In this document: positions 15,991 to 23,940 of the stretch, piece by piece
Numbering within the stretch: the first letter of the stretch is position 1
Layout: every line of letters begins with the position of its first letter
DNA from: a virus
Direction: 5' to 3' (one strand)
Length of the DNA stretch: 38,163 nt
IMG/VR virus record: IMGVR_UViG_3300009509_000056
Coordinates: 1 to 38,163 of that record
Made by a program: the position numbers and the translations under genes
Notes under the pieces: generated by a model
The model's database searches: none
What the model was told of the DNA's origin: nothing
What the model saw: the letters and a program-made list of their open reading frames with translations, nothing else

Positions 15991-17349
15991 CTAGTACCCG
16001 CCCTGAAGCGGAAGCCCGCCGGACGTCTTTTCCTCACCCTCCTTGCCCTCCTCACCGTTGGTCTTCTTTTCCCCCTGATCCCCTTCCCCATTCTGCTTGG
16101 CCTTGACGGCGGCTTCCAGCTTGGCCGCCATCTCCTTCTTCTCGGGGGAAGCGTCTGGCGCCGCCCCCTCCTGCGCGATCTTGCGCAGGAGCGCCCTGGC
16201 CGCCGCGATCTTCTCGGCCGACGACAGCTTCACGCCGGCTCCGGAGGTGGCGTCCAGGTTCTCATGAAGGACCGGATCCGTGGCCTTCCTCTGGGCTGGT
16301 TCATCGAGAACCTCACCCATCCGCGCTTTTGGAACGGCCTTCGCATCTTGCTTGGTGTAGCTGATCGCCCTCTCGATCGAGCCGACGAGGCTCTCCTGCT
16401 TGGAGGTCTCACCCGGCTGCGAGGGCACGCCCTCCTCGGATTGCGCCGCCCCCTCGGGGAGGCTCTGGTGCGGGTCGGTCACCTTCGCACCGACGCTCGC
16501 GGGGTTCTCCGCGTCCGCCGCCATCTTGGCCATGATGTATCTGACCCTCGCCAGATCCACCTCGGCCTTTTTCTTCTTGCCCTCTTCCTTCTTCTTTTTG
16601 CCTAGGCGCGAGAGACCATAGCCGCCCGCACCAACCGTCCCGCCTCCAGCAGCCAGCGACGGTGCCGCCTCGCGTGCCCGCTCTCCCATCCGCTGGAGGA
16701 CAACCTTCCGACTGATCTTCTTCCCCTCCTTCCCGCCCTTGCCAGTGACGAGCGATACCGCGCCACGGCCCAGACCCCTGAGAGCGCGTGCCTGACGGCC
16801 CATGAAGCCGCGTGCTGCCTGCTTCAGCTTGTCCTGGTCGGTCCAGTCCTCGCTCCCGCCCGGCGGGGAGTTCATGTCCGTCTCCAGCGCCGTGTCGGGA
16901 TTGGTCTGGCCCTCAGACTTCACGTCAGCCCCCGGCTTCATCGGGGGCTGCTGCTGATCTGTGGCCTGACCCGTTCTCTCCGACTGTGTCCCTGGAGTCG
17001 GGGAATCCGCGTTGGTCGGTGTGGGGCTTGGCCCCTTGTCGGGGCCCATGGGCGAGCTTTCCGGCGCCTGTGCCACCTTCCAGAAGTGTCTGTTGAGATG
17101 CTCGCACGCACTGGCCAGCTTCTCGACAAACGCCGAAGAGGTCTTCTCCCCCTCGGTCGAGGTCATCGTCTCCTCGTTCCGCTCCGGAGCCGTGGCCGTG
17201 TTGTCTGGTGGGGTCTTCGCCGGAGGCTTGCCCTTCTCCTCTTCCTTCTTCTTCTCAGAGGTCTCTTCGCCCTCCGCCTGCGCCCACTTCTCACGTTCCG
17301 CGGCCGCTGCGAGGGTCTGCTTGACCATCTGGTGGAGAGAGAAGTCCAT
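15991..17349 (-). CDS. Scaffold-like Lys/Glu-rich disordered protein
   Basis: A 452-aa protein dominated by Lys, Glu, Pro, Ser, Thr and Gly, mostly predicted disordered by eye. It contains short helices with SAFVEKLASACEHL, FWKVAQAPE, YIMAKMAADAE, SAEKIAAARALL and LLRKIAQEG, each with a K-[LVMI]-A core. A Gly-rich hydrophobic stretch (about residues 232-250) followed by a KKKKEEGKKKK run sits in the middle. It lies between the protease and the capsid gene, the normal slot for the head scaffold or core. A scaffold function and cleavage at the K-x-A sites are inferred; no family is recognised. Confidence 0.65.
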   Translation of the reverse strand: MDFSLHQMVKQTLAAAAEREKWAQAEGEETSEKKKEEEKGKPPAKTPPDNTATAPERNEETMTSTEGEKTSSAFVEKLASACEHLNRHFWKVAQAPESSPMGPDKGPSPTPTNADSPTPGTQSERTGQATDQQQPPMKPGADVKSEGQTNPDTALETDMNSPPGGSEDWTDQDKLKQAARGFMGRQARALRGLGRGAVSLVTGKGGKEGKKISRKVVLQRMGERAREAAPSLAAGGGTVGAGGYGLSRLGKKKKEEGKKKKAEVDLARVRYIMAKMAADAENPASVGAKVTDPHQSLPEGAAQSEEGVPSQPGETSKQESLVGSIERAISYTKQDAKAVPKARMGEVLDEPAQRKATDPVLHENLDATSGAGVKLSSAEKIAAARALLRKIAQEGAAPDASPEKKEMAAKLEAAVKAKQNGEGDQGEKKTNGEEGKEGEEKTSGGLPLQGGY

Positions 17350-17364
17350 GTGAATCCTCCTTCT

Positions 17365-17658
17365 CTAGCGTGCCCCAAAAACTACGTTGGGTGGTGGTAC
17401 AGCGCGCAACTCTGCGCTCTGCGCCGGATTCTTCCCTGGGGCTGTCGCTACGTTCACTCGTGAGTAGTTCTGCCGCTTACCGTACTGGGGAGCAGGCTTG
17501 ATCACCTTCGGGCTGAGCTGGCCAGGAGCCGTGGGAGCCTTCGGCGACTGCTCACCAGGCACCTTGGACCGCGGCGCACCCACCGTAGTGGATTCCCACG
17601 GACCAGGACCTCGCTGCTGCGCAGCGATCTTGGCCAGCTCGTCGAAAAACGCTCCCAT
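17365..17658 (-). CDS. Small Pro-rich protein with N-terminal FFDELAKIA motif
   Basis: A 97-aa protein from the ATG preceded by GGGA; a GTG five codons upstream gives 102 aa and cannot be excluded. It starts MGAFFDELAKIAAQQ, another copy of the F-x-D-E-L-x-K-I signature. The rest is Pro/Gly/Ser/Lys-rich, basic and probably disordered. Apart from the N-terminal helix it shares no sequence with the other motif proteins. In the head-gene context this looks like a small internal head protein carried by a targeting helix, which is inference. Confidence 0.65.
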   Translation of the reverse strand: MGAFFDELAKIAAQQRGPGPWESTTVGAPRSKVPGEQSPKAPTAPGQLSPKVIKPAPQYGKRQNYSRVNVATAPGKNPAQSAELRAVPPPNVVFGAR

Positions 17659-17696
17659 GTCTATTCCCAACACAGCTCAGTCCAAAGGATCAAGAA

Positions 17697-18644
17697 CTAC
17701 CGGTTCCACTCCACCGGGTACCCCAGCTCCTCCAGGCGCTGCAGCGCCGCCACCTCGAGCTCCTCCGCGGAAGCCACCTTCTCCTCCTGCGGTGGGATCA
17801 CGTTGCCCGCAGCGTCCACCCAGCCCGCCTGCTTGAGGATCTCGTAGGCGCGCTCGTCCACGATCTCCACCGAGCCCTTCTTCTCCTTGCCCTTCTTCAT
17901 CCTCCGGTAGGCCGCCAGCGCGGTGCCGCCCAGGGCCAGAGGGAGGGCCACACGCTTGCCGAACCGCTTCGCGCCGCCCTTCAGGGCCTCCAGGCCGGCC
18001 TTTCCGGTGGGGAAAGCAGCCAGAGGACGAGCAGCGGCCCCGACCCCCTTCTCGGCCGCCTGCATGCCGCGCGCCTTCTGGAGCTGCTTGATGCCCGAGA
18101 TCATCTCGCTCACGCCGGTGGCCCTTCCTGCCGCCGCCACGCCCCTGCGGACGGCACCAGGAGCCGCCTCACCCTGAGCCGCCTTCTCGATCTCCCGCCG
18201 CTCCTGCTCGTAGGCGTGAGCCATCACGCGACCCAGGAAGTCGGACTCGGCGACCTTCTCCTGGAACTCGGTGTCCCCCTGCCCCTCGACTTCACCCTCA
18301 TAGGGGCAGAGCGCCTGGCCCTCGTCGTCCACGACCCACAGAGAGCCGTCCTGGGCCTGGGCCACCTTGACCTCGCCCTCGAGCATCTCGAGGGCGTTGT
18401 CGTTCTCGTCGAAGATGTAGAGGTTGCCGTCCGTGGCGTGCGCCACCTTGACGTTCCCTTCCTGCCCGCCGCCACCCTCCACTGCGGTGACGAGCTCTGC
18501 GATCTGCTCATCGGACAGGCTGTCGATGTCGATGTCGTTCTCCGCCGCGATCTTCATCAGAAGCTCTGCGGAAGCTACCTTCTCCAGGTCATCCCCACTG
18601 TGGGGGGTCCCGTAGATCTCAGCGAGCTGCGCGTCCATTGGCAT
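17697..18644 (-). CDS. Virion-cluster protein with tandem acidic repeat and multiple K-V-A motifs
   Basis: A 315-aa protein. Residues 65-118 hold two 27-residue copies that begin VKVAHATDGN and VKVAQAQDGS and end in acidic LEGE and YEGE. Other K-x-A sites are LEKVASAELLMKIAAEN near the start, FQEKVAESDF, EIEKAAQGE and EEKVASAEE. A hydrophobic Gly/Ala segment (about residues 233-247) is followed by a Lys cluster KKGKEKKG. AAGGAGA precedes the ATG, and an 85-nt gap with a weak inverted repeat separates it from the protease gene, so a separate promoter is possible. The function is unknown; its position next to the protease suggests a head core or internal protein. Confidence 0.7.
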   Translation of the reverse strand: MPMDAQLAEIYGTPHSGDDLEKVASAELLMKIAAENDIDIDSLSDEQIAELVTAVEGGGGQEGNVKVAHATDGNLYIFDENDNALEMLEGEVKVAQAQDGSLWVVDDEGQALCPYEGEVEGQGDTEFQEKVAESDFLGRVMAHAYEQERREIEKAAQGEAAPGAVRRGVAAAGRATGVSEMISGIKQLQKARGMQAAEKGVGAAARPLAAFPTGKAGLEALKGGAKRFGKRVALPLALGGTALAAYRRMKKGKEKKGSVEIVDERAYEILKQAGWVDAAGNVIPPQEEKVASAEELEVAALQRLEELGYPVEWNR

Positions 18645-18729
18645 GGTTCGTCTCCTTGTTTGCCTTCTTCCTATTCCAGGTCGGCGATCCGTGTCATCGA
18701 GGTCTGTGGCCTCTAACGCTCACCGAGAC

Positions 18730-20676
18730 CTACCACCGCACCGCCCCTAGCGCTCCCTTTGCTGCGCCCAATGCGCCGCCGAGCAATTTGGACGGTGCTT
18801 TCGATCCTGCGAGATGCAGCCCACCGAGTCCCGCCGCCAAGGTCGTGACCATGGGATAGTCAGCCATGAACTGTGTCACCCGCCCAATCGGTGCCCTTGC
18901 TCCCTGCATCGCGCGCTCTTTCTGATACTGTGACCAGCGCGACAGCAGATAGCCGCCACCAGCAGCCCCCAACAACAGTCCTGGCTTGATCCCGGCCGAT
19001 ACCTTTTCCAGCTCATCACCCACACTCAACCCGTGTACTGCCTCCCAGAGATCAACATTTTCCTCAAGAACCCGATCTGCGCCAAGCATGCATCCCACTG
19101 CTTGGTCGAGATAACCGTTGTAGGCTGCTGCGACCTTGTTCAGCAGAGCATCGTTCTCAACGCGATCAGGTGTCCTTACTTCTCCTTCAACCGGTTTCGC
19201 ACAAACCGTGATCCTAACGATTCTACGTTTGATGACCGGGTCGAAGCAACTACGATTCGACAAGAACGGCATCAGCAGGTCTTTGAGCGACGGACTGAAT
19301 CTGTCTGCACCCATCGGGACAGATCTATCGATGTCGGTCGCTGGCGAAAAGACCTGACCATTCCCGTCCATTTCGTCAGCCAGAGGCTTATTCCCCAACC
19401 TGACGATCGTGATTCTTTGGAACTCCCGCGGCTTCAGCAGAATGCCCATCGAGCTGGGAGTAGACAGAGCCTCGCTCAAATCGCTCTCACCAAGTCGATC
19501 GAGGACCTCGTTGGGAAGGTCTGGCTCTATGTTCTCCAGTGGCACGGCCTTGCTACCAAACTGCGAGGGTACGGTATCCTTTATAATCTCCGCGCCCTTG
19601 CTGTGGGAAGCTCTTTTTTGGACCGCCGCCTTGATTGCAGCAACCTTCGATACAGGGACAGCACTCGGCGCGGCAATGACTGGAGCCTCACTCTTCGTCT
19701 TCTTCCTGATCTTGTAGGCCGTAGCTACCGCCTTCTCAACCGCCTTCGGGCGATACCAGGCTGCCGCCTTCTCGAAGTCCTTGTCAGTGGTGGGCTGATC
19801 GTATCCCATCATCTCGGCAATTTTCCAGGATGGGACAACATATATCGACCCCCCAGTATATGCCCCCGCCAGTTTTGCCATGACTTTTGCTGTCTTGTCC
19901 GCGCCGATGAACACGAAAGACAGATCAAAGAATCGCGGGTAGTCGTTGATCATGTAGACCTTTCGACCATCCGGCAAGATCTTGTTCAGCATCTCCGTGA
20001 GATGCTCGCAATAGTCATGGCGTGTTGGGGACAGGCCTCGAATCGGATCGATCTTGTGCCAGGCCAGCACTGCTTTGCCGACCGTAGGATGAATCCGCGG
20101 GTCGAATGTGGCCTGGGCGCGGCGGTACTTGGACCAGTCTGTGCAGATGGAGCAGAGATCGTAGGGAACACGACAACCCATGCTGACGTCTGGGAACTGC
20201 CCAGCATCCAGCTTGTCCACCACGTCCTGGGCCGCCACTTTCTCTGCTCTGGCTCTGTCGATCGCGATGATGAGCTCGACCCGCCTCATGTGCGGGTGCC
20301 ACACCGCTAGGATGACGTCGCCGAAAGACTTCGCCGGGTCCTTGTTGACGTGGTGCTTGAATGGATGCGCGCCGTAGAAGGTCTTGTAGCCGTAGTCGGG
20401 GCCCTCGTGGATGAGGGAGGCCTCTGGGAAGTAGTCCCCGTTGATGTTCGAGCCCCAGTATTCCCCTGCGCCCAGGGCGTTGACCAAGATGTAGAGCTTG
20501 CCTGGATCAGCCCTCAGCCCCTCTAGGAACTTCTGCACCTCGGGAAGCATCGGCGCGGCGGTCTTGTGCATGCCAAAGAACTGCGCCGCACCATCGATGT
20601 CACCAGGCTGGAAGATCTGGACGAGCTTCTCGCCCTGATCCCTCCTAGCCTTGTACTGACAGACCTTGGTGATCAT
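18730..20676 (-). CDS. Prohead maturation protease with long C-terminal extension
   Basis: A 648-aa protein. Residues 60-255 match the herpes-assemblin-like prohead protease fold. His108/109 precede NKDPAKSFGDV. The VSMG nucleophile motif puts the catalytic Ser at 165. FFDLSFVF carries an Asp at 251 where other family members have the acidic third residue before S-x-V. CSIC (175-178) and DYCEH (about 221-225) may bind zinc within the domain. After residue 260 follow KTAKVMAKLAG, several further K-x-A motifs, an acidic and beta-rich middle, and a C-terminal part with Gly-rich hydrophobic segments. Classical prohead proteases are 200-250 aa, so about 390 residues are extra, perhaps a fused scaffold or core domain. 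The protease assignment is confident; the extension's role is unknown. Confidence 0.85.
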   Translation of the reverse strand: MITKVCQYKARRDQGEKLVQIFQPGDIDGAAQFFGMHKTAAPMLPEVQKFLEGLRADPGKLYILVNALGAGEYWGSNINGDYFPEASLIHEGPDYGYKTFYGAHPFKHHVNKDPAKSFGDVILAVWHPHMRRVELIIAIDRARAEKVAAQDVVDKLDAGQFPDVSMGCRVPYDLCSICTDWSKYRRAQATFDPRIHPTVGKAVLAWHKIDPIRGLSPTRHDYCEHLTEMLNKILPDGRKVYMINDYPRFFDLSFVFIGADKTAKVMAKLAGAYTGGSIYVVPSWKIAEMMGYDQPTTDKDFEKAAAWYRPKAVEKAVATAYKIRKKTKSEAPVIAAPSAVPVSKVAAIKAAVQKRASHSKGAEIIKDTVPSQFGSKAVPLENIEPDLPNEVLDRLGESDLSEALSTPSSMGILLKPREFQRITIVRLGNKPLADEMDGNGQVFSPATDIDRSVPMGADRFSPSLKDLLMPFLSNRSCFDPVIKRRIVRITVCAKPVEGEVRTPDRVENDALLNKVAAAYNGYLDQAVGCMLGADRVLEENVDLWEAVHGLSVGDELEKVSAGIKPGLLLGAAGGGYLLSRWSQYQKERAMQGARAPIGRVTQFMADYPMVTTLAAGLGGLHLAGSKAPSKLLGGALGAAKGALGAVRW

Positions 20677-21299
20677 CTACCGTAGTGCTTCCTCGTCTCG
20701 CGGATCTGGCCGATGCCACCTGGACCTTCGCGGCTCCAACTGGTCTCGCCAACCAGCTGAGGCTCCGGCGCTCTCTCGGTGGGCGCCAGGGCTATGGGAG
20801 GCATCCCCGGCAACTGACGGGCTATGCCCTCCCCCTTCGCCTGCCGTATGTTCTTCTGGGTCTCTGCCAGCATCTTCGCCGTCGCCGGAGGTACTGCCGG
20901 GCCGCTCTCCGGTGAGAGCTCCAACGAGCTGCGGACGAATGACCCTGCGATGAGCGGGTCCTTTGCCATGGCAGGGGACATAGAGTGCAGGGAGTTGTAG
21001 AGCATCTGGACCTTGCTGGCATCCTCCCGGCCCAGTGTGGGGTTGGCCTCCAGCATGCTCTTGTAGTTCCGCTGCTTGGTCAGGCGGTTCTTGATCGCAT
21101 CGAATGCCTTGCCGATGCCAGCGGCGACGCCAGCTACGCCGAGAGAGACAGCCGCGGCCGGCAGGTAGCGTCCGAGCGTGCCGGTGAGCCCGCCGCTACG
21201 AGTCCACTCACTGGACAGCTCGCCTAGGAAGCCAGCCCGCTTCTCTTTCCCCTCTGCCTCGTCCTTCGCTGCCAGGAAATCGTCGACTGGGTCGCTCAT
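20673..21299 (-). CDS. Unknown head-region protein
   Basis: A 208-aa protein. The start has an acidic helix with DDFLAAKDEAEGKEKRAGFLGEL, a looser relative of the N-terminal motif seen in other small proteins here. A hydrophobic Ala/Gly/Val segment (about residues 45-65) is followed by a basic helix with KNRLTKQR. The central part (residues 80-160) is helical; the C-terminal 45 residues are Pro/Gly/Glu-rich. Its stop overlaps the protease ATG (ATGA), so the two are translationally coupled. It may be a minor head protein or protease partner; no family is recognised. Confidence 0.7.
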   Translation of the reverse strand: MSDPVDDFLAAKDEAEGKEKRAGFLGELSSEWTRSGGLTGTLGRYLPAAAVSLGVAGVAAGIGKAFDAIKNRLTKQRNYKSMLEANPTLGREDASKVQMLYNSLHSMSPAMAKDPLIAGSFVRSSLELSPESGPAVPPATAKMLAETQKNIRQAKGEGIARQLPGMPPIALAPTERAPEPQLVGETSWSREGPGGIGQIRETRKHYGR

Positions 21300-21300
21300 G

Positions 21301-21627
21301 CTAGTACCCCATCGCTCGTTGCTGTTGCTTCATCATCTTGCGGTACTTCCGCTCGGCGAGGTACTGCTGGACCCGCTGCTTCGTCCGCTGCCCCGTCTCG
21401 GATTTGTAGGCCGCGACGCCAGCGCCGGCAGTCGCCAGGTGCGGTGCGTATCTTGCTACGCTTGCTGCCGTGGGATAGCCGGCCTCCTGCAGCACCTTGG
21501 CGCCAGCCTTTCCAGCAGAACCCAGTGCCCGAGCCCCCTGAGCCAGGAAGTGAATGCCCGCGATCTTCTCCCGCGGGTTGTCGCGGATGATGCCAACCAG
21601 CTTGGTCAGCATCTCGAAGCGGTTCAT
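21301..21627 (-). CDS. Small helical protein with Gly/Ala segment and basic tail
   Basis: A 108-aa protein with an ATGA overlap with the upstream stop. Near the start is PREKIAGIHFLAQGA; residues 35-75 are Ala/Gly-rich and moderately hydrophobic; the last 30 residues are very basic (Lys/Arg/Gln). The layout (motif helix, small-residue segment, basic end) is the same as in several other small proteins of the cluster. The function is unknown. Confidence 0.7.
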   Translation of the reverse strand: MNRFEMLTKLVGIIRDNPREKIAGIHFLAQGARALGSAGKAGAKVLQEAGYPTAASVARYAPHLATAGAGVAAYKSETGQRTKQRVQQYLAERKYRKMMKQQQRAMGY

Positions 21628-22550
21628 TTCAGCCTCCTCTGCAGCTCGGGCCGAACCTCGGCAAGCTGCTCATCCAGGATGTCGATGGCGTGGCGGAGCT
21701 TGCGGTGCTCCGTCGCTACCTTCACGAAGGCCTGGAACCTCTCGATGAGTGGGTGATTCGGGTTGACCACCTTGGCCGAGGATACCTTCCGCATGGAGTT
21801 GACCTGCTGAACCTTGTTCAGAGTGCCCAGCTTCTCCAGGTGATCGCTGGCGATCTTCATGGCGTGCTTGAACATGAATGGCGTGCCGAAGCCGCGGCAC
21901 GCCCGGCTGATGTCGCCCATGCTCCTGCCATTGACCACTTCCTGCTCCACCGCATCGCAGAAGTCTTTCTGGATATCATCCAGAAAGACCTGGGACGAGG
22001 AGAGCTTGCTCATGAAGTGGTTCCTGGTTCCCTCCAGCCGCACCTTCAGATCGTAGATCTCCTCCAGCCCGCTGGCCTTGATCGAATGGCCCGGCGCTGC
22101 ACTGGCCGTCTTGTCCATGCCCTGGCCGATCCCAAAGGCTCCAGCCAGGAGCGAGTCCGCAGAGGACAGCTTGTAGCTTCCCCCTGGCGGGGCGTAGTCC
22201 TCATCAGATACCTGGTGGATTGCCGGCGCGGACCCGTCGTTGAGCTCCTTGAGCACCACTGATGGGTCGGCCGGGCCAGGCCCCTCGAAGGTGACGTTGC
22301 GGACCTCGCCAGCCTTCTCGAACTCCTGCAGATAGGCACTCGTGTTGGCGAACTCGCACACCCTCTTCACCTGCTCTGGGGACAGCCTGGCTTCCTTCAC
22401 GACCTCGACTACGGCATCGCTCAGCGAAGAACCCTGCCCGTAGAGGGCTGCTGCCTTCTTGCCGAACATCTCGAGCTGTCCTGGATCGACGGGGTTGGCC
22501 ATCTGCTGCTGGAGCATGCCCAGCGAGAGCCCAGAGTCTTGATCGCTCAT
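21624..22550 (-). CDS. Unknown head-region protein, first gene of the capsid block
   Basis: A 308-aa protein. I chose the ATG preceded by GAGGTGAAGGCA; the open frame continues upstream only to a TTG without a site. It is mostly helical, with K-x-A motifs FGKKAAALYG, MDKTASAAP, HAMKIASDHL and FVKVATEHRK spread along it. A Gly-rich loop region lies around residues 110-150. As first gene of the minus-strand block it faces a plus-strand gene across a 124-bp spacer that must hold divergent promoters. It is too short and lacks the shape of a typical portal. The function is unknown; a head structural or core protein is inferred. Confidence 0.7.
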   Translation of the reverse strand: MSDQDSGLSLGMLQQQMANPVDPGQLEMFGKKAAALYGQGSSLSDAVVEVVKEARLSPEQVKRVCEFANTSAYLQEFEKAGEVRNVTFEGPGPADPSVVLKELNDGSAPAIHQVSDEDYAPPGGSYKLSSADSLLAGAFGIGQGMDKTASAAPGHSIKASGLEEIYDLKVRLEGTRNHFMSKLSSSQVFLDDIQKDFCDAVEQEVVNGRSMGDISRACRGFGTPFMFKHAMKIASDHLEKLGTLNKVQQVNSMRKVSSAKVVNPNHPLIERFQAFVKVATEHRKLRHAIDILDEQLAEVRPELQRRLK

Positions 22551-22636
22551 TGCCTTCACCTCGTCCAAGCGGGTATAGGAAATTGCACCCGTCAATCATA
22601 GCGCCGGCTTGTGGACCGTGCCAAGCAGAACATATA

Positions 22637-22645
22637 GTATAAGTA
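22637..22645 (+). promoter_or_regulatory. Candidate promoter element GTATAAGTA
   Basis: The 9-mer GTATAAGTA lies 29 nt before the ATG of the next plus-strand gene, in an AT-rich patch (ACATATAGTATAAGTA). The identical 9-mer occurs in the noncoding region upstream of TerL. It differs by one base from the T4 late promoter core TATAAATA. Assignment as a promoter is inference. Confidence 0.5.
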
Positions 22646-22674
22646 CCACGTGCTCCAGCCGAGTGGGAAGACCA

Positions 22675-23178
22675 ATGAAGGACGACAGATTGGATCGCTT
22701 GGAAGCCCAAGTCAGGAACATGGAAGCTCAAATCGCCTTCCTGTTGAGGATCAGCGGCCTAGACGTGTCCAAGCTACGCAACTCCACCGACGAAGAGCTG
22801 CTCTCCACCTACCAGAGCGCGGTCCAGCTTCTTGGATTGCCCTACCGTGAACTAGAGCTAGAGGCCATTCTGCAGTGGTCTGAACTGTTCCTCCAGCTCA
22901 GCGAGTACGAGATGCTCAGGCTGAAAGGCATCGTGGACTACACCCACACCTGGGAGCCGTTCTATCAGCTCTGCATTCGAATGATGACAGTCGTCCGGCA
23001 ACACCCACAGCTCCCTGTCGAAGCCAAGATCCAGCAGCTCTTCGCCGTGCTCGAGCGTGGACGGTCGAACATCAGAGATTCTGCAGTGATCATGTGCCAG
23101 AAGTTCCCAGAAGACCTATCTAAGCGATCAAAACTGCTTCTACAGGACGATAACATCGCTTTTGCCCTGCCTCGCTGA
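22675..23178 (+). CDS. Unknown helical protein on opposite strand to virion block
   Basis: A 167-aa protein. The start was chosen at the ATG preceded by GGGAAGACCA. Residues 1-25 form a coiled coil (DRLDRLEAQVRNMEAQIAF) and most of the remainder is helical and Leu-rich. It has no membrane segment, Cys cluster or catalytic motif. It is transcribed away from the capsid block, from the candidate GTATAAGTA promoter, and codon use is less G/C-biased than in the next gene, so the two may be expressed differently. A regulatory or host-interaction role is possible but unsupported. Confidence 0.7.
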   Translation: MKDDRLDRLEAQVRNMEAQIAFLLRISGLDVSKLRNSTDEELLSTYQSAVQLLGLPYRELELEAILQWSELFLQLSEYEMLRLKGIVDYTHTWEPFYQLCIRMMTVVRQHPQLPVEAKIQQLFAVLERGRSNIRDSAVIMCQKFPEDLSKRSKLLLQDDNIAFALPR

Positions 23179-23208
23179 AAATCTGATCAGTTACTAGAGA
23201 TAAGAGAA

Positions 23209-23236
23209 ATAGAGAGGCGAAGAGGTACCTCTCTAT
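23209..23236 (+). promoter_or_regulatory. Leader hairpin before highly codon-biased gene
   Basis: ATAGAGAGG and CCTCTCTAT form a perfect 9-bp stem with a 10-nt loop, between two plus-strand genes. No T tract follows, so it is more likely an mRNA 5'-end stabiliser or processing signal than a terminator. A smaller CCTT/AAGG hairpin follows at about 23238. Confidence 0.5.
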
Positions 23237-23283
23237 CCTTTGCGCAAGGGATTTGCGTTAACCCCTCTACAGAAAGGAGCACC

Positions 23284-23895
23284 ATGAGCAAAGGAAAGGA
23301 CCAGGCGACTGCAGCCGCAGTCGCGAGCCTCCCCGGAGGCGAGGCCGGCGACCTCGCCTCCAATCCCGTCGTCCAGCAGATGATCCGGACGGCGGTGGAG
23401 GAGGCCCTCACCCTCGCCAACAAGCAGCCCCCGATCCAGGCGTCGATGCCGGCCCCCGCATCGACCGGTGCCGTCTCCTTGGCGGAGGCGGTGGAGGAGA
23501 TGGCCTCCGACTCGACCATCAAGAAGCTGATGGAGGCGGAGGCGGCGGCCATCGCCACCACCGTCAACACCTTCCTCGCGAAGAAGATGGAGGAATACGT
23601 CGATCGCCTCAACAAGCTGGCGGGCGAGAGGACGGTCGCCACCCCGACCCTCCAAGACGTGGCGACCATCTACAACGGCCTCGACAAGGCGCAGAAGCAC
23701 GCGCTCCACAGAAAACTGGGCGTGATGCCGGCACCCAACGGCCTGTGGACCTGCGTGGTGGGGCACGACTTCTCCCTCTTCAGGCACGGCGGCTGGGGCA
23801 TCGCCGCCGGCAGCATGAACCTCGGCCTCAAGAGCCTCGGCGTCTGGAAGGGCGTCGACATCGCCCGGTGGCTGATCGGGATGATCCTCGCCTAG
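23284..23895 (+). CDS. Probably abundant unknown protein
   Basis: A 203-aa protein with an excellent AAAGGAGCACC start context. Codons end almost always in G or C, as in the capsid and sheath genes, which implies high expression. The N-terminal 60 residues are Ala/Pro-rich; residues 65-115 are a charged helix or coiled coil; the C-terminal 60 residues contain Trp/Gly/His-rich sequence and end in a short hydrophobic stretch WLIGMILA. A leader hairpin precedes it and a 7-bp hairpin follows. It has no recognised family. Its isolated position and strong signals suggest an independently controlled, abundant phage product, structural or host-directed. Confidence 0.75.
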   Translation: MSKGKDQATAAAVASLPGGEAGDLASNPVVQQMIRTAVEEALTLANKQPPIQASMPAPASTGAVSLAEAVEEMASDSTIKKLMEAEAAAIATTVNTFLAKKMEEYVDRLNKLAGERTVATPTLQDVATIYNGLDKAQKHALHRKLGVMPAPNGLWTCVVGHDFSLFRHGGWGIAAGSMNLGLKSLGVWKGVDIARWLIGMILA

Positions 23896-23913
23896 AAGTA
23901 CCACTCCCCCCGC

Positions 23914-23937
23914 TGGGCTCCCGAAAGGTCGAGCCCA
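23914..23937. terminator. Hairpin between convergent genes
   Basis: TGGGCTC and GAGCCCA form a perfect 7-bp stem with a 10-nt loop in the 45-bp space between the plus-strand gene and the end of TerL. There is no T tract on either strand, so termination is likely but not certain. Confidence 0.55.
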
Positions 23938-23940
23938 ACC

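Noticed and set aside
14641-16605. 654-aa plus-strand open frame across the capsid, decoration and coiled-coil genes
   Set aside because: It spans several good minus-strand genes with ribosome-binding sites; its translation is low-complexity Leu/Arg/Gly/Asp and lacks a start site.
19033-20310. 425-aa plus-strand open frame inside the protease gene
   Set aside because: The minus-strand frame carries the protease catalytic motifs; the plus-strand translation shows no motif or ribosome-binding site.
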